Positions 41,436-52,073 are shown, counted from the stretch's first letter. The stretch is 64,000 nucleotides of DNA from Mesorhizobium shangrilense (GCF_040537815.1 NZ_JBEWSZ010000004.1:186001-250000); one strand, 5' to 3'. Program-made: numbers and translations. Notes: generated by a model from the letters alone, not told the origin.

Positions 41436-42629
41436 ATGTCCTCGACGGTTGAAGCCATGCCGGGTCCAGGCGGACCCGGCATGTTCGGCAAAATCGCCCA
41501 GTGGTGGGGCGGTTGGGCGCTGACGCAGGTCGCCGTGATCGCGGCGGTCATCGCGCTGTTCTGGCTGCTCGGCCACAACACGGCCGAGACGATGGCGCGC
41601 ATCGGCATCACGCCGGGCTTCGACTTCCTCGGCCGTCCCGCGAATTTCGAGATCGGCGAGGCGCCGATCGCCTTCAAGGCGGGGGATCCCTATGCGCTTG
41701 CCATTCTCGCAGGTCTGCTGAATACGCTGAAGGCGGCAGCACTTGGCTGCGTGCTGGCCACTATCCTCGGCGTCGCGCTTGGCGTTGCCAGCCTCTCCGG
41801 CAATCTGCTGCTGGCGGGGCTGGTGCGCTGGTATGTCGAGATCGTTCGTAACACGCCGCTTCTGCTGCAGCTGTTCTTCTGGATCTCGCTGGCGAAATCC
41901 TTTCCGTCGCCACGGCAGGCGCTCTCGGCCTTCGACAGTTTCTTCCTCACCAACCGGGGCGTGTTCGTTCCGGGACTCGGCTTCCACAATGTGTCGGCGC
42001 CGACACTCTGGCTGCTTGGCGGCCTCGCCATTGCCTATCTGGCTTTCCTTGTCTGGGCGCGGCGCCATGGCGGCTTGCCTGCCAGGCGGCTGGGCCTGGC
42101 AACCGTCGTCCTGCTTGGCGGCGCTGTGCTTGCCTTTCCGCTGACCGGTGCCGGCGCGACATGGGAGATACCGGTGCTGGCCGGCTTCAACATCCGTGGC
42201 GGCTACAATCTGACGCCGGAATTCGCCGCCCTCCTGACTGGACTGGTGGTCAAGTTCTCGGCGGCAATCGCCGAGATCGTGCGGGCCGGCATTCAGTCGG
42301 TCGATCGCGGTCAGTGGGAGGCATCGCGGGCGCTCGGCCTGCATAACGGCCAGATCATGCGCCTCGTCGTGTTGCCGCAGGCGTTGCGCGTCATCACGCC
42401 ACTGACGACCTCCAGCTATCTGGACCTGACCAAGGATTCCAGCCTTGCCGTCGCCATTGGTTATCCCGACCTTGTCAGCATCATCAACACCACGGCCAAC
42501 ACGACCGGACAATCGCTGGAAGCGCTGACGCTGCTGATAGCCATCTATCTGGCGATCAACCTGTCGGTCTCGGCGGCCATGAACCTCTACAACCGGCGCG
42601 TTGCGCTCAGGGGAACTGCCCGGATATGA
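41436..42629 (+). CDS. Amino-acid ABC transporter permease (AapQ/HisQ family)
   Basis: The 397-aa membrane protein resembles AapQ in having a long form with several extra helices around the His/Gln-type permease domain. VEIVRNTPLLLQLFF marks the start of the core and SVDRGQWEASRALGLHNGQ (in part) the ATPase-coupling loop, with a final LTKDSSLAVAIGYPDL. It follows the binding protein by 6 bases and overlaps the next permease by ATGA. Confidence 0.9.
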   Translation: MSSTVEAMPGPGGPGMFGKIAQWWGGWALTQVAVIAAVIALFWLLGHNTAETMARIGITPGFDFLGRPANFEIGEAPIAFKAGDPYALAILAGLLNTLKAAALGCVLATILGVALGVASLSGNLLLAGLVRWYVEIVRNTPLLLQLFFWISLAKSFPSPRQALSAFDSFFLTNRGVFVPGLGFHNVSAPTLWLLGGLAIAYLAFLVWARRHGGLPARRLGLATVVLLGGAVLAFPLTGAGATWEIPVLAGFNIRGGYNLTPEFAALLTGLVVKFSAAIAEIVRAGIQSVDRGQWEASRALGLHNGQIMRLVVLPQALRVITPLTTSSYLDLTKDSSLAVAIGYPDLVSIINTTANTTGQSLEALTLLIAIYLAINLSVSAAMNLYNRRVALRGTARI

Positions 42630-43708
42630 CCATTGCCGAGGCTCTTGACGTGCGGACATGGCGATCGTCGGCAACGCTGCGGACGCTGAAGATCGGGCTT
42701 TTCAGCACGCCGCTCAATTCGGCCATCACCGTGGCCACGGTGGCACTGCTCGCCTGGATCATACCGCCGCTGCTGCGCTGGGGCATCCTCGACGCGACAT
42801 GGACGGGAACGTCGGCCGATTGCGCCGCGGCCCCCGGCGCATGCTGGGCGTTCGTGGGTGCAAAATTCCGCTTCATCCTGTTCGCCTTCTACCCGCCGGC
42901 GCTGCAATGGCGTCCTTTGCTGGTCATGTTTATCTTGCTGGCACTGCTCGTCATCACCGCGCAGCCGCGATTCTGGCGCAAGAGATTGCTCCTCGCCTGG
43001 CTTGTCGTCATCGCCGCCAGCTGGATGCTGATGTCCGGAACACTGACGCCTCCGGCGGTGCCATCGAACCAGTGGGGCGGGCTGGCGGTGACGCTGTTCG
43101 TCTGGTCGGTCTGCTTCGGCCTGGCGACGCCGCTGGCGATCCTGCTGGCGCTTGCGCGGCGCTCCCGGATGGGCGGCCTGCGCACGCTGGCGATCGTTTT
43201 CATCGAGCTGATGCGCGGCACGCCGATGGTTGCCATCCTTTATGTGGCGATGCTGATCCTGCCGATGGCCATTCCCAACGGCCAACTGATCGACAAGAAC
43301 GTCCGGGCGATGATTATGATCACGCTGTTCTGGTCGGCCTATGTCGCCGAAGTCGTTCGTGCCGGCCTGCAGGCAATTCCGCCCGGCCAGAGCGAAGCCG
43401 CGACAGCGCTTGGCCTCGGCTACTGGCGCACGATGCAGCTCGTCGTCCTGCCGCAGGCGCTGCGCCTCGTCATTCCCGGCATGGTCAATCTGGCGATCGG
43501 CTTTCTGCTGGCGACATCGCTGCTCGCCGTCATCGGCATTTTCGACCTGCTCAATGCGGCGCGGTCCTCGGCGACCGACCCGCAATGGCTCGGCTATTAC
43601 GACGAGGCCTATATGTTCGCCGCCTTGATCTATTTCGTGCTGTGCTTCGGCGGATCGCGCTACAGCCTCTGGCTGGAGAAATATCTGCGCCGTTCGGAGC
43701 GCCGCTGA
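42626..43708 (+). CDS. Amino-acid ABC transporter permease (AapM family)
   Basis: The 360-aa partner permease has about eight TM helices and the core blocks IELMRGTPMVAILYVA and AIPPGQSEAATALGLGYW (coupling loop). It resembles AapM. No ATPase gene (AapP) follows; the operon ends here and a 174-base gap precedes a flavin monooxygenase. The permease pair must use an ATPase encoded elsewhere. Confidence 0.9.
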   Translation: MTIAEALDVRTWRSSATLRTLKIGLFSTPLNSAITVATVALLAWIIPPLLRWGILDATWTGTSADCAAAPGACWAFVGAKFRFILFAFYPPALQWRPLLVMFILLALLVITAQPRFWRKRLLLAWLVVIAASWMLMSGTLTPPAVPSNQWGGLAVTLFVWSVCFGLATPLAILLALARRSRMGGLRTLAIVFIELMRGTPMVAILYVAMLILPMAIPNGQLIDKNVRAMIMITLFWSAYVAEVVRAGLQAIPPGQSEAATALGLGYWRTMQLVVLPQALRLVIPGMVNLAIGFLLATSLLAVIGIFDLLNAARSSATDPQWLGYYDEAYMFAALIYFVLCFGGSRYSLWLEKYLRRSERR

Positions 43709-43882
43709 ACCTCGACGCCTTGCAGGCCTATCGGCGCAGCCCTGTGCCATGAAGGGCCGACGATGCGGCAGTGAAATGCTTCGCAAGTCCCCGGTCGTGG
43801 AACAGGATACCTTCCTCGCACCGCGATGGAGGCCGATCCTTGCTCGGAACAGTTCAATTTCCAACATTCGAGATATCAACGC

Positions 43883-45205
43883 ATGACACAGAAACAATTG
43901 CGGCTCGGCGCCTTCATGCGCCCGGTCAGCCTGCACACTGGCGCCTGGCGCTATCCCGGCGCCTACCCGGACGCCAATTTCAATTTCGCGCATCTGAAGC
44001 GCTTCGCCCAGACCCTGGAGGCAGCGAAGTTCGATGCCTTCTTCATGGCCGACCATCTGGCCGTTCTCAACATGCCGATCGAGGCGCTGCGGCGCAGTCA
44101 TACTGTCACATCGTTCGAGCCGTTCACGCTGCTGTCGGCGCTCGCCGCCGTCACCGATCATATCGGGTTGGTCGCCACCGCATCGACGACGTTCGACGCG
44201 CCCTACCATATAGCGCGCCGCTTCGCCTCGCTCGACCATATCAGCGGCGGGCGCGCCGGCTGGAACATTGTCACCACGTCCAACCCCGATGCGGCGCTGA
44301 ACTTCGGCCTCGACGAGCATGTCGAGCATGACGAGCGTTACCAGCGAGCGCGGGAATTCTACGATGTCGTGACTGGGCTGTGGGATAGCTTTGCCGACGA
44401 TGCGTTCATCCGCGACGCCGAAAGCGGGCTCTATTTCGACCCGGATCGGCTGCATGTGCTCGATCACAAGGGCGAGCATCTCTCGGTGCGCGGGCCGCTC
44501 AACATCGCGCGGCCGGTGCAGGGCTGGCCGGTCATCGTCCAGGCTGGCGCGTCGGAGACGGGACGGCAACTGGCGGCCGAAACGGCGGAGGTGATCTTCG
44601 CCGCGCATGCCGATCTGGCGGCGGGGCAACGCTTCTTTACCGACGTCAAGGGCCGGGCCGAGAAGCTTGGCCGCGCGCGCGACGACATCAAGATCCTGCC
44701 CGGCGCCTTTGTCGTGGTCGGCGACAGCCTCGAGGAGGCACAGGCCAAACGGGCGAAGCTCGACAGCCTCGTCTACTATGAGAGCGGCATCGCCTCGCTG
44801 TCGATCGCGCTCGGACATGATGCATCCGGCTTCGATCCGGACGCGCCCTTGCCGGAAATCCCCGAAACCAATGCCAGCAAGAGCGGCCGCGAGCGCGTCA
44901 TCGAACTGGCGCGCCAGGAGAACCTGACCGTCCGGCAGCTGGCGCAAAGGCTGGGCGGCTATTCAGGCCTTGCCTTCGTCGGCACGCCTGAGACCATCGC
45001 CGACGAGATGGAGGAATGGCTGGTCGCCGAGGGTTCCGACGGGTTCAACGTCATGTTTCCCTATCTGCCTGCCGGGCTCGACGACTTTGTCGAGAAGGTC
45101 GTGCCCGAGTTGCAGCGACGCGGCATATTCAGGCGGCAATATGAGGGAGCGACGCTGCGTGAAAATCTTGGCCTGAAGCGCCCACCCAACCGATTCTTCG
45201 AGTAG
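43883..45205 (+). CDS. FMN-dependent monooxygenase, NtaA/DmoA-like (third copy)
   Basis: The 440-aa luciferase-superfamily monooxygenase opens MTQKQLRLGAFMRPVSLHTGAWR and has FDAFFMADHLAVL, FASLDHISGGRAGWNIVTT, NFGLDEHVEHDERY and GYSGLAFVGTPETIADEM. It is closer to the NtaA/DmoA/SoxA group than to copies 1 and 2, from which it differs by its N-terminus and several indels. FMNH2-dependent cleavage of a thioether or related compound is likely from the family and the context. The ATG at 43883 has no strong ribosome binding site. Confidence 0.88.
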   Translation: MTQKQLRLGAFMRPVSLHTGAWRYPGAYPDANFNFAHLKRFAQTLEAAKFDAFFMADHLAVLNMPIEALRRSHTVTSFEPFTLLSALAAVTDHIGLVATASTTFDAPYHIARRFASLDHISGGRAGWNIVTTSNPDAALNFGLDEHVEHDERYQRAREFYDVVTGLWDSFADDAFIRDAESGLYFDPDRLHVLDHKGEHLSVRGPLNIARPVQGWPVIVQAGASETGRQLAAETAEVIFAAHADLAAGQRFFTDVKGRAEKLGRARDDIKILPGAFVVVGDSLEEAQAKRAKLDSLVYYESGIASLSIALGHDASGFDPDAPLPEIPETNASKSGRERVIELARQENLTVRQLAQRLGGYSGLAFVGTPETIADEMEEWLVAEGSDGFNVMFPYLPAGLDDFVEKVVPELQRRGIFRRQYEGATLRENLGLKRPPNRFFE

Positions 45206-45230
45206 AATGTCCTTAGCAGCGAGGTATCCA

Positions 45231-46251
45231 ATGTCGACCCAGACCAACACCCGCATCGTGCTTGCGGCGCGACCTCAGGGCCGGCCGAAGCCCGGCGATT
45301 TCCGCATCGAGGCCGTTGCAACCGCCGAGCCGGGGGAGGGCGAACTGCTGCTGCAGATCCTCTATCTGTCGCTTGATCCCTACATGCGCGGGCGCATGAA
45401 CGCCGCCAAATCCTATGCCAAGCCGGTCGAGATTGACGGGGTGATGGAAGGGGGCACCGTCGCGCGCGTCATCAGATCCCGCCATGCCGACTTTTCGGAA
45501 GGCGATATCGTCCTGTCCCATTCGGGATGGCAGAGTTTTGCGCTGTCCGACGGCGTCGGCTTGCGCAAGCTCGATCCCTCGGCCGGCGCCCATCACGACG
45601 GCGCTTGGCGTGCTCGGCATGCCGGGCTTCACGGCCTATGCCGGCCTGCTCACCATAGGCCAGCCAAAGGCTGGCGAGAGGGTGGTCGTAGCGGCGGCCA
45701 GCGGCGCGGTCGGGTCGGCTGTCGGCCAGATCGCGCGCATCAAGGGGGCGCGCGCCGTTGGCATCGCCGGCGGCGCCGAAAAGTGTGCTTTCGTGCGGCA
45801 GGAGCTCGGCTTTGATGCGGTCGTCGATCACAAGGCCGATAATTTTGCCGAGCAGCTGAAGGCAGCCTGCCCGGACGGCATCGACATCTATTTCGAGAAT
45901 GTCGGCGGTCCTGTCTGGGATGCCGTGTTTCCCTTGCTGAACGAGTTCGCGCGCGTCCCGGTCTGCGGGTTGATCGCGCAATACAATGTCATCGCCGATT
46001 CCGGCATCGACCGGCTGCCGCCATTGATGCAGCAGGTGCTCCACCGCAGCCTGACGATAAGAGGGTTCATCCAGCGCGAATTCGTCGATCAGCGCCCGGC
46101 CTTCTATCGCGAGATGGCCGAATGGATTGCGTCCGGACGCGTCCGATACCGGGAAGACATCGTGGATGGCCTGGAGAACGCGCCGCAGGCTTTCCTCGGG
46201 CTTCTCGAGGGCAGGAATTTCGGCAAGCTCATCGTGCGGGTCGCAGGGTAG
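45231..46251 (+). pseudogene. Frameshifted CurA/YncB-type NADP oxidoreductase
   Basis: The sequence encodes a zinc-independent medium-chain reductase of the CurA/YncB/leukotriene B4 dehydrogenase group. Frame one carries the N-terminal half (LYLSLDPYMRGRM, EGGTVARV, GLRKLDPS). From about 45583 a second frame continues with APITTALGVLGMPGFTAY, VVAAASGAVGSAVGQIA and the C-terminus FGKLIVRVAG. One extra base, near G45582 in CGGCCGG, explains the break. Apart from that the roughly 340-aa protein is complete and has normal codon use, so this is either a recent mutation or a sequencing error. Confidence 0.85.
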
Positions 46252-46351
46252 CCGTCGCGGACGATGACACCGCGGGCCAGCCGGCGTCCAGCGCGGGCTC
46301 GTGGCGCGATCGCCATGGATCATTTCCAACCGCGCCCCGGCTGAAGAAAAA

Positions 46352-46768
46352 TTATCCCTGATTGCCTCCGCCCGCGACCGTCAATTCCTTTCGTTCGGCG
46401 TCAGTAGCGGGATCGAGGAAGACGTAGAGCGCTTGAATGCGACCATCTTTGAAGTGCGCGATGTCCATGCCGGTAACGACCGGCGGTCCATTCGGCGGCC
46501 CCGCCTTCCAGAGCAGTCGGCCGACACCATGATGTCCGATGGCGGCCCCGATAGGCGTGAAGGCGAACGCGGGCGGCAACCTGGACAATAACTCGGTCAC
46601 GGCATCGCCGATGGCGGCCTCCCCCTTGGAGACCCCCTCCGGCTCCGTGAGGACCGCGTCAGCGGTATAGAGCTCGCGGATCGCGTCCAGTCGGCGCCCC
46701 GGATCTCGTTCGCTGAACACCCGAACGGCATTGGCTTGCATCAGCCCGTCGTAGTCGATGGATTTCAT
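46352..46768 (-). CDS. SnoaL/NTF2-like protein
   Basis: The 138-aa product starts at the ATG read backwards from 46768, preceded by AGGGAGGAAACC. It has the cone-shaped SnoaL/NTF2 fold signature: N-terminal helices, DPGRRLDAIRELYTADAVLTEPEG, and a late strand GMDIAHFKDGRIQALYVFLDP. Family members act on small hydrophobic molecules or serve as binding domains. A longer in-frame reading upstream to 47005 includes the decayed region and is rejected. Function unknown. Confidence 0.82.
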   Translation of the reverse strand: MKSIDYDGLMQANAVRVFSERDPGRRLDAIRELYTADAVLTEPEGVSKGEAAIGDAVTELLSRLPPAFAFTPIGAAIGHHGVGRLLWKAGPPNGPPVVTGMDIAHFKDGRIQALYVFLDPATDAERKELTVAGGGNQG

Positions 46769-46911
46769 GGTTTCCTCCCTATGGTCTTGCCAAGCCATCT
46801 TTAATCTCGCCGAGGCCAGGGCGCTCAAGCAAAGAGAAGCATTCGGAAACCGCCAGACGCAGGGCCCAGCTCGGGACTGCCGGAGACGGGTTCCGCGCCG
46901 CCACCGTGCTT

Positions 46912-47060
46912 TCAGAACATGCCGTTTGAATTGGCACTGGGAATGTTCGGGGCGACCCATGGGTCCGAATTCTTCGAATTCCCGACGAGCTGCAGCGTGT
47001 CCCAATGCTCGACGGCCCTTCCGTCAGCGGCCATCTTGTAGATGTCGACGCCAGCAACTC
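46912..47060 (-). pseudogene. C-terminal fragment of a second SnoaL-like gene
   Basis: On the minus strand the segment reads AGVDIYKMAADGRAVEHWD, LQLVGNSKN, then SANSNGMF and TGA. This is the typical end of a SnoaL-like polyketide cyclase-family protein (VDIxRxxDGRxxEHWD...). Its upstream part is gone; at about 47061 the frame runs into a 9-bp tandem repeat. Confidence 0.65.
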
Positions 47061-47061
47061 C

Positions 47062-47097
47062 TGGGTCATTGGGGTCATTGGGGTCATTGGGGTCATT
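47062..47097. repeat. Four tandem copies of a 9-bp unit
   Basis: GGGGTCATT is repeated four times (the first copy has T at position 1). It lies exactly at the junction between a SnoaL-like C-terminal fragment and a glucose-6-phosphate isomerase fragment, suggesting slippage or rejoining at a deletion scar. Confidence 0.9.
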
Positions 47098-47363
47098 GGA
47101 AGTGGCCCCTGGTCATGAAGAATTCACCAGCAACATCACCGGGGTGCATGATGGGTGGTGCCGAAGAAAAGATCGGCGCCGTCCTTTCTGTATTCGGAGA
47201 CCTCGTAGACGAGAGGGTCGGCGTTCAGTCGGACCTGTTCGAGGAACGCCTGCTTGTCCTGGAAGATACCCGCGAGCTCGGAAAGCCGCTTGGTGTAACG
47301 CCCTGTTTCAGGTGTCACTCCGCCTGCTATCCCGTTTATCAGAACGCCTTCGGGAAGCACCAT
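47098..47363 (-). pseudogene. Fragment of a cupin-type glucose-6-phosphate isomerase gene
   Basis: The minus strand reads TPETGRYTKRLSELAGIFQDK then DPLVYEVSEYRKDGADLFFGTT, and after a frameshift near 47145 continues HPGDVAGEFFMTRGHF. These match the cupin-type (archaeal/rhizobial) phosphoglucose isomerase, the last piece being its metal-binding entry with GHF. The rest of the cupin barrel is missing. Its neighbour upstream is transaldolase, so a sugar-phosphate gene pair was probably once intact here. Confidence 0.7.
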
Positions 47364-47479
47364 GGCTACGATCCAATCGTGTTGACGCGCTCAGGGCAGG
47401 AGGCGAGGAGAGACAGATGCGTCTCGGCCCGCCTTTGCCATCCCAGAAGGAATCCCAGACGCTGGCCCGGAAAACGTGT

Positions 47480-47541
47480 CGCTAGAGCTCTTTGTTTTGA
47501 CGCAATTCCGGACGGAAAACCGTTTACACTTTTCCTGGAAT
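47480..47541. repeat. Dispersed rhizobial intergenic element downstream of transaldolase
   Basis: The stretch CGCTAGAGCTCTTTGTTTTG followed by ACGCAATTCCGGACGGAAAA and CCGTTTACACTTTTCCTGGA resembles an intergenic sequence widely repeated in Mesorhizobium genomes. It contains the short palindrome TTCCG-GA-CGGAA. It abuts the transaldolase stop and may act as its terminator. Recognition is from memory, not a search. Confidence 0.5.
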
Positions 47542-48507
47542 CTAGGCGGCCGCGAGTTCGAGTTGCTTTTGAACCATGCCGCGCAGGGCCTGCAGGTCCT
47601 TGGCGAATGCCCTTATGCCCTCGGCTAGCTTCTCGGTCGCCATCGCGTCCTCGTTCATCATCCAGCGGAACGTTTTCTCGTCCATGGCGATCTTCGGGTC
47701 GGGTTTCCGGGCATCCGGCGAGAGTTTCGGCACCAGCGTGCCCTCATCCTTCGAAAGCTCGTCGAGCAGCGCCGGCGCGATTGTCAGCCGGTCGCAGCCG
47801 GCAAGGGCTTCGATCTCTCCGACATTGCGGAAAGAGGCGCCCATGACCACCGTCTTGATGCCGTTGACTTTGTAGTAGTTGTAGATCTCGCGGACCGAGA
47901 GGACACCTGGATCTTCCTCGGCACCGAATTCCTTGCCCGTCGACTTCTTGTACCAGTCCAGGATGCGGCCGACGAAAGGCGAGATCAGAAAGGCGCCGGC
48001 GTCGGCGCAGGCAACGGCCTGCGCCTTCGAGAACAGCAGCGTCAGATTGCAGTCGATGCCTTCCTTCTGCAGCGCTTCGGCGGCTCGAATGCCCTCCCAG
48101 GTGGAAGCGAGCTTGATCAGGATTCGGTCATGCTCGATACCACGCTGCTTGTAGGCGGCGATGATGCTGTGCGCCTTGGCGATCGAGGCCTGCGTGTCGA
48201 AGGAGAGATCGGCGTCCACCTCCGTGGAGACCCGGCCGGGAACGAGCTTGCTCAGGGCAGCCCCCACCGAAATGGCCAGCCGATCGGCCACCGCTGCGGC
48301 CACGCCTTGACTGTTACCCGCCTGTTTCCTGCCCCAGGCGACGGCTTCCTTCACATCGTCGGCAAACATCGGCGTCCCCAGCGCCTTGAGCACGATCGTC
48401 GGATTGGTGGTGCAATCGACCGGTTTCAAGCGGGCGACGGCTTCGATATCGCCGGTATCGGCCACGACCGTGGTGATCTTGCGCAGTTGATCGAGTTTGG
48501 ATGTCAT
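47542..48507 (-). CDS. tal: Transaldolase
   Basis: The 321-aa class I transaldolase of the TalB type transfers a dihydroxyacetone unit between sugar phosphates in the pentose phosphate pathway. The Schiff-base Lys is in [12 protein letters not shown] (near residue 134); [12 protein letters not shown] near 30 and [17 protein letters not shown] near 155 are family blocks. Length fits TalB (about 317). The start [10 protein letters not shown] at 48507 is supported by homology; the in-frame extension to 48660 is not. An isomerase remnant lies downstream. Confidence 0.95.
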   Translation of the reverse strand: MTSKLDQLRKITTVVADTGDIEAVARLKPVDCTTNPTIVLKALGTPMFADDVKEAVAWGRKQAGNSQGVAAAVADRLAISVGAALSKLVPGRVSTEVDADLSFDTQASIAKAHSIIAAYKQRGIEHDRILIKLASTWEGIRAAEALQKEGIDCNLTLLFSKAQAVACADAGAFLISPFVGRILDWYKKSTGKEFGAEEDPGVLSVREIYNYYKVNGIKTVVMGASFRNVGEIEALAGCDRLTIAPALLDELSKDEGTLVPKLSPDARKPDPKIAMDEKTFRWMMNEDAMATEKLAEGIRAFAKDLQALRGMVQKQLELAAA

Positions 48508-48668
48508 CGTCACGAAATCCCTTTGTTGGGCCTCACACAGGCCGACCTTATATGGCCAAGCCGTTCTCGTCGAATTTGTGGATGTTGGACCCGTTTGGCA
48601 ACAGGAAGATGGTATCTCCCGATCAAGAGGCGCGACCGATTGCGCCAACCCCGTTCCCATGCCTCCAA

Positions 48669-51600
48669 TCAGGCGGCCTTGATCTTCATCTCTTCTTCGC
48701 TGCGCACCATTTTGGTCACGGCGGCGAAGTCGAGCTTGCCGGAGCCGAGGACCGGCACTTTGGCCACGACGCGCACTTCGGCCGGCACCATCAGGTCCAT
48801 GCCACCGTTAGCCTTGACGAAGGCCAGGAATTCGGTGCGCGTGGCGTTGGCGGCTTCGGTGATGAGGATCAGCTTCTCGCCCTTGCGCGCATCTGGCACG
48901 GCGGCGACCGCCGAGAGCGAGCCTTTCCACAATTCGCCCGCCAGCGCCTCGATAGCGGCCAGCGATATCATCTCGCCGCCGATCTTGGCGAAACGCTTGG
49001 CGCGGCCGCGAATGGTGATGAAGCCGGCGTCATCGATGGCGACGACGTCGCCGGTGTCATGCCAGCCGTCTTCGAGCGGTTCCAGCACGCCGGGCTTCTC
49101 GGCCCTGAGATAGCCGGCCATGACATTAGGCCCGCGCACGAAGAGCCGTCCGCCATCGTCGACGCCAGGCACCGGATCCAGGCGGTACTCCATGCCAGGC
49201 ATGATTTTTCCGACGCTGCCGGACTTGTTGTACATCGGCGTGTTGATGGAGATCACCGGCGCGGTTTCGGTCACGCCATAGCCCTCGAGGATGCGCAGGC
49301 CGAACTTTTCCATATAGGTCTGGCGCGTCGACGCCTTCACCGGTTCGGCGCCGGCAAAGCAATAGCGCACCGAGCGGAAGTCATAAGGATGCGCGGTGCG
49401 CGCATAGCCAGCGAGGAACGTGTCGGTGCCGAAGATGATCGTTGCGTTCGACGCATAAACCAGTTCCGGCACGATACGGTAATGCAGCGGCGACGGATAA
49501 AAATAGACGGGCACGCCAGAGATCAACGGCAGCACCGTGCCGGCCGTCAGGCCGAAGGAATGGAAGATCGGCAACACGTTGAAGACCTTGTCGCCCGAAT
49601 GGAAGTCGATGCGCGAGGCGGCCTGGGCGGCGTTGGCCAGGATGTTGCGGTGGGTCAGCACCACGCCCTTGGGCGTGCCTTCGGAGCCTGACGTGAACAG
49701 GATCACCGCCGGGTCCGTGGATTTGCGGGCAACGCGCGGCGTGCTCTTGCGCAACAGGCCGAGCAGCTTGTCCTTGAGGCCGATGGTGGCGCGCAGATCA
49801 TCGAGCCAGACGATGTTCACCGAGCGGCCGAGTTCCTCGACGACGGCGCCGAGCTTGGCCTGTTCGATGAACGCGCGCGACGTCAGAACTGTCTTGACCT
49901 CGGCGGTCTTGCAGGCTGACAGGATGTTGGCGGCACCAGCGGTGAAGTTCATCATCGCCGGAACCTTGCCGGCCGACATGACGCCAAGCAGGGTCGCGCA
50001 GGAGCCGTTGGCATTGGGCAGCATGATGCCGAGCGTCTGCTGGCCGGCATAAAGAGTCTTGAATTTCTCGCCCAGCACGGCAGCGGCGGTCAACAGCTTG
50101 CCATAGGTGAGGGAGCCGGTGACCGGGTCCTGCACGGCGAGCTGTTTCATGCCACGTTCCGTTGCCGTCTCGATGATCTTCTCCAACACGGTCTTGTCGA
50201 TGTCCTGCGTGCGGAAGACGAGGTCCGACATCACCTGGTAGAGCGCGGCGCCAGCCACGGCACGGCGCTTGCGGCCCCTGAGTTCCTCGGGCACCTGAAG
50301 CTTGACCGGTTCCAGAATGGTCACCTTGACCTTCGGGAACAGGCGGCGGCGCACATGCTGCGACGTCAGGCGCGAAAAGTAGCTTTTCTCCAGCCCTTCG
50401 ATGCGCACCGGCACGATCATCGAACCGGTCTTGTCGGCCACCATGGCGGCGCCGTCATAGACCTTCATCAGGCCGCCGGTGACGGTGATGCGGCCTTCCG
50501 GAAAGATGACCAGCGGGTCGCCGCCCTGCACGATCTTGATCAGCGTGCGGGTCGACATCGGCTTGGAGGGGTTGAGCGGCAGGGCTCTCGCGAGCTTCAG
50601 GAACGGCTTCATCCACCAAGCCTGGGCGATGGTGTGATCGATGGCGAAGACCGGTTCCTCGTCGGTCAGTGTCAGCGCCAGCGGGCCGTCGAGAAAGCTG
50701 ACATGGTTGAGCGCCAGGATCGGCGCCGGCCCGGCCGCCTTGAGGTTTTCCATCCCCTCGACTTCGAGGCGGTGGAAGGCACGAAACAGGATGGAGACGA
50801 AATCGCGGAAAGCATTGGTCGGCAGGTATTTCAGCATCAGCCAGGCGGCGACGGCGTTGAACGCGGCGAGGCCGAACAGGATGACTCCCGTGGAGACGCC
50901 GGCGGCCTGAATCGCGGCGACGAGTATGCCGCCTACCGTCATGAAGCCCGCATTGACGATACTCACCGCGGCGACGACGCGAGCGCGACGCGCTTCGGGC
51001 GACCAGGCCTGCACGGCGGCGAAGGTCGGCACCACGAGAAAGGCACTGGCAATCGCCATGCCGGCGAGATCGATCGCGACACGGATCGTGTTTGGCCCGG
51101 CAAAGAACATGGTGAGTGTTTCGGCCCTGGGCGAAGGCTGCATGCTCCAGATGGTCCAGGCCAGGTCCAGGCCGAACAGCGCAAGCAGCGCCGTGCCGAC
51201 CGGTGCGGGCAAGAGCACGATGCGTCCCTGCGACATCCATGCGGCAATGGCGGAGCCAATGGCGATCGAGATGGCGAACACCGCGAGGTAGGCGGTTACC
51301 GCTATCTCGTTGCCGCCGAGCGAATCCTTGACCAGGGTCGGCAGGATCGACAGGACGATCGCCCCGATCAGCCAGAACCACGATGTCATCAGCCCGGCGC
51401 GCCATATCCGCTTGTCGCCGCGCAGTCCGCTGACCTGCCGCCACGTCGAGCGAAAGATGTTCCTGTCTATGACGAGGTCGGGTGCTGCTGAACCGGTGGA
51501 CGGAATGTAGCGGCTGGCAAGCCAGCAACTGACGGCGAGGATCATCATGATCGGCCCGAAGACCCAGACGCCTATGCCATCGGCCGAGACGACGCCGCCG

Positions 51601-52073
51601 GCGATGGTGCCGCCGAGGATGGCGGCGAAGGTTGCCGATTCGATCCAGGCATTAGCGCGGGGCAATTCCCTGCGCTCGAGATGATCGGGCAGGATGCCGT
51701 ATTTGATCGGGCCGAACAGCGCCGAGATGATGCCGAACATGAGCAACGCCGTCATCAGCACCGGGATCGACGACAGCGCGATACCGATGACAGAGACAGC
51801 GGCAGCGGCGATCTCCGCAAATTTAAGCCGACGGGCGACAAGCGCCTTGTCGAAGCGGTCTGCGATCTCACCACCGAGTGCGGAAAGCAGAAGGAAGGGG
51901 GCCATGAAGACCGCACCCGCCAGTGTGACCAGTGATGCTGCCTTGTCCGCGGCAAGGGTGAACAGGATCAGGAACACCAGCGTGTTCTTCAGGAAATTGT
52001 CATTGAAGGCGGAAAGAAACTGCGTCCAGAAGAGCGGCGCAAAGCGCCGCGACAGCATCAGATGGTTGTTCAT
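48669..52073 (-). CDS. Fused lysophospholipid transporter-acyltransferase-acyl-ACP synthetase (LplT-PlsC-Aas)
   Basis: The 1134-aa product has three parts. Residues about 8-410 form an MFS transporter like LplT ([20 protein letters not shown] start). Residues about 440-620 are a PlsC-type acyltransferase with the HX4D motif in LNHVSFLDG and FPEGRIT. Residues about 650-1134 are an AMP-forming acyl-ligase with [13 protein letters not shown] and a late [20 protein letters not shown] (in part). In E. coli the transporter and Aas are separate; together they reacylate lysophosphatidylethanolamine at the inner membrane. The ATG at 52073 begins the MFS domain; the extension to 52136 is not supported. 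Confidence 0.92.
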   Translation of the reverse strand: MNNHLMLSRRFAPLFWTQFLSAFNDNFLKNTLVFLILFTLAADKAASLVTLAGAVFMAPFLLLSALGGEIADRFDKALVARRLKFAEIAAAAVSVIGIALSSIPVLMTALLMFGIISALFGPIKYGILPDHLERRELPRANAWIESATFAAILGGTIAGGVVSADGIGVWVFGPIMMILAVSCWLASRYIPSTGSAAPDLVIDRNIFRSTWRQVSGLRGDKRIWRAGLMTSWFWLIGAIVLSILPTLVKDSLGGNEIAVTAYLAVFAISIAIGSAIAAWMSQGRIVLLPAPVGTALLALFGLDLAWTIWSMQPSPRAETLTMFFAGPNTIRVAIDLAGMAIASAFLVVPTFAAVQAWSPEARRARVVAAVSIVNAGFMTVGGILVAAIQAAGVSTGVILFGLAAFNAVAAWLMLKYLPTNAFRDFVSILFRAFHRLEVEGMENLKAAGPAPILALNHVSFLDGPLALTLTDEEPVFAIDHTIAQAWWMKPFLKLARALPLNPSKPMSTRTLIKIVQGGDPLVIFPEGRITVTGGLMKVYDGAAMVADKTGSMIVPVRIEGLEKSYFSRLTSQHVRRRLFPKVKVTILEPVKLQVPEELRGRKRRAVAGAALYQVMSDLVFRTQDIDKTVLEKIIETATERGMKQLAVQDPVTGSLTYGKLLTAAAVLGEKFKTLYAGQQTLGIMLPNANGSCATLLGVMSAGKVPAMMNFTAGAANILSACKTAEVKTVLTSRAFIEQAKLGAVVEELGRSVNIVWLDDLRATIGLKDKLLGLLRKSTPRVARKSTDPAVILFTSGSEGTPKGVVLTHRNILANAAQAASRIDFHSGDKVFNVLPIFHSFGLTAGTVLPLISGVPVYFYPSPLHYRIVPELVYASNATIIFGTDTFLAGYARTAHPYDFRSVRYCFAGAEPVKASTRQTYMEKFGLRILEGYGVTETAPVISINTPMYNKSGSVGKIMPGMEYRLDPVPGVDDGGRLFVRGPNVMAGYLRAEKPGVLEPLEDGWHDTGDVVAIDDAGFITIRGRAKRFAKIGGEMISLAAIEALAGELWKGSLSAVAAVPDARKGEKLILITEAANATRTEFLAFVKANGGMDLMVPAEVRVVAKVPVLGSGKLDFAAVTKMVRSEEEMKIKAA

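Noticed and set aside
40317..44947. Two antisense frames of about 785 codons opposite the amino-acid transporter and flavin monooxygenase
   Set aside because: They run across several clear plus-strand genes and their overlaps, have His/Arg/Gln-rich shadow composition and no start signals.
47062..47097. CRISPR-like repeat
   Set aside because: The unit is only 9 bases with no spacers; it is a simple tandem repeat.
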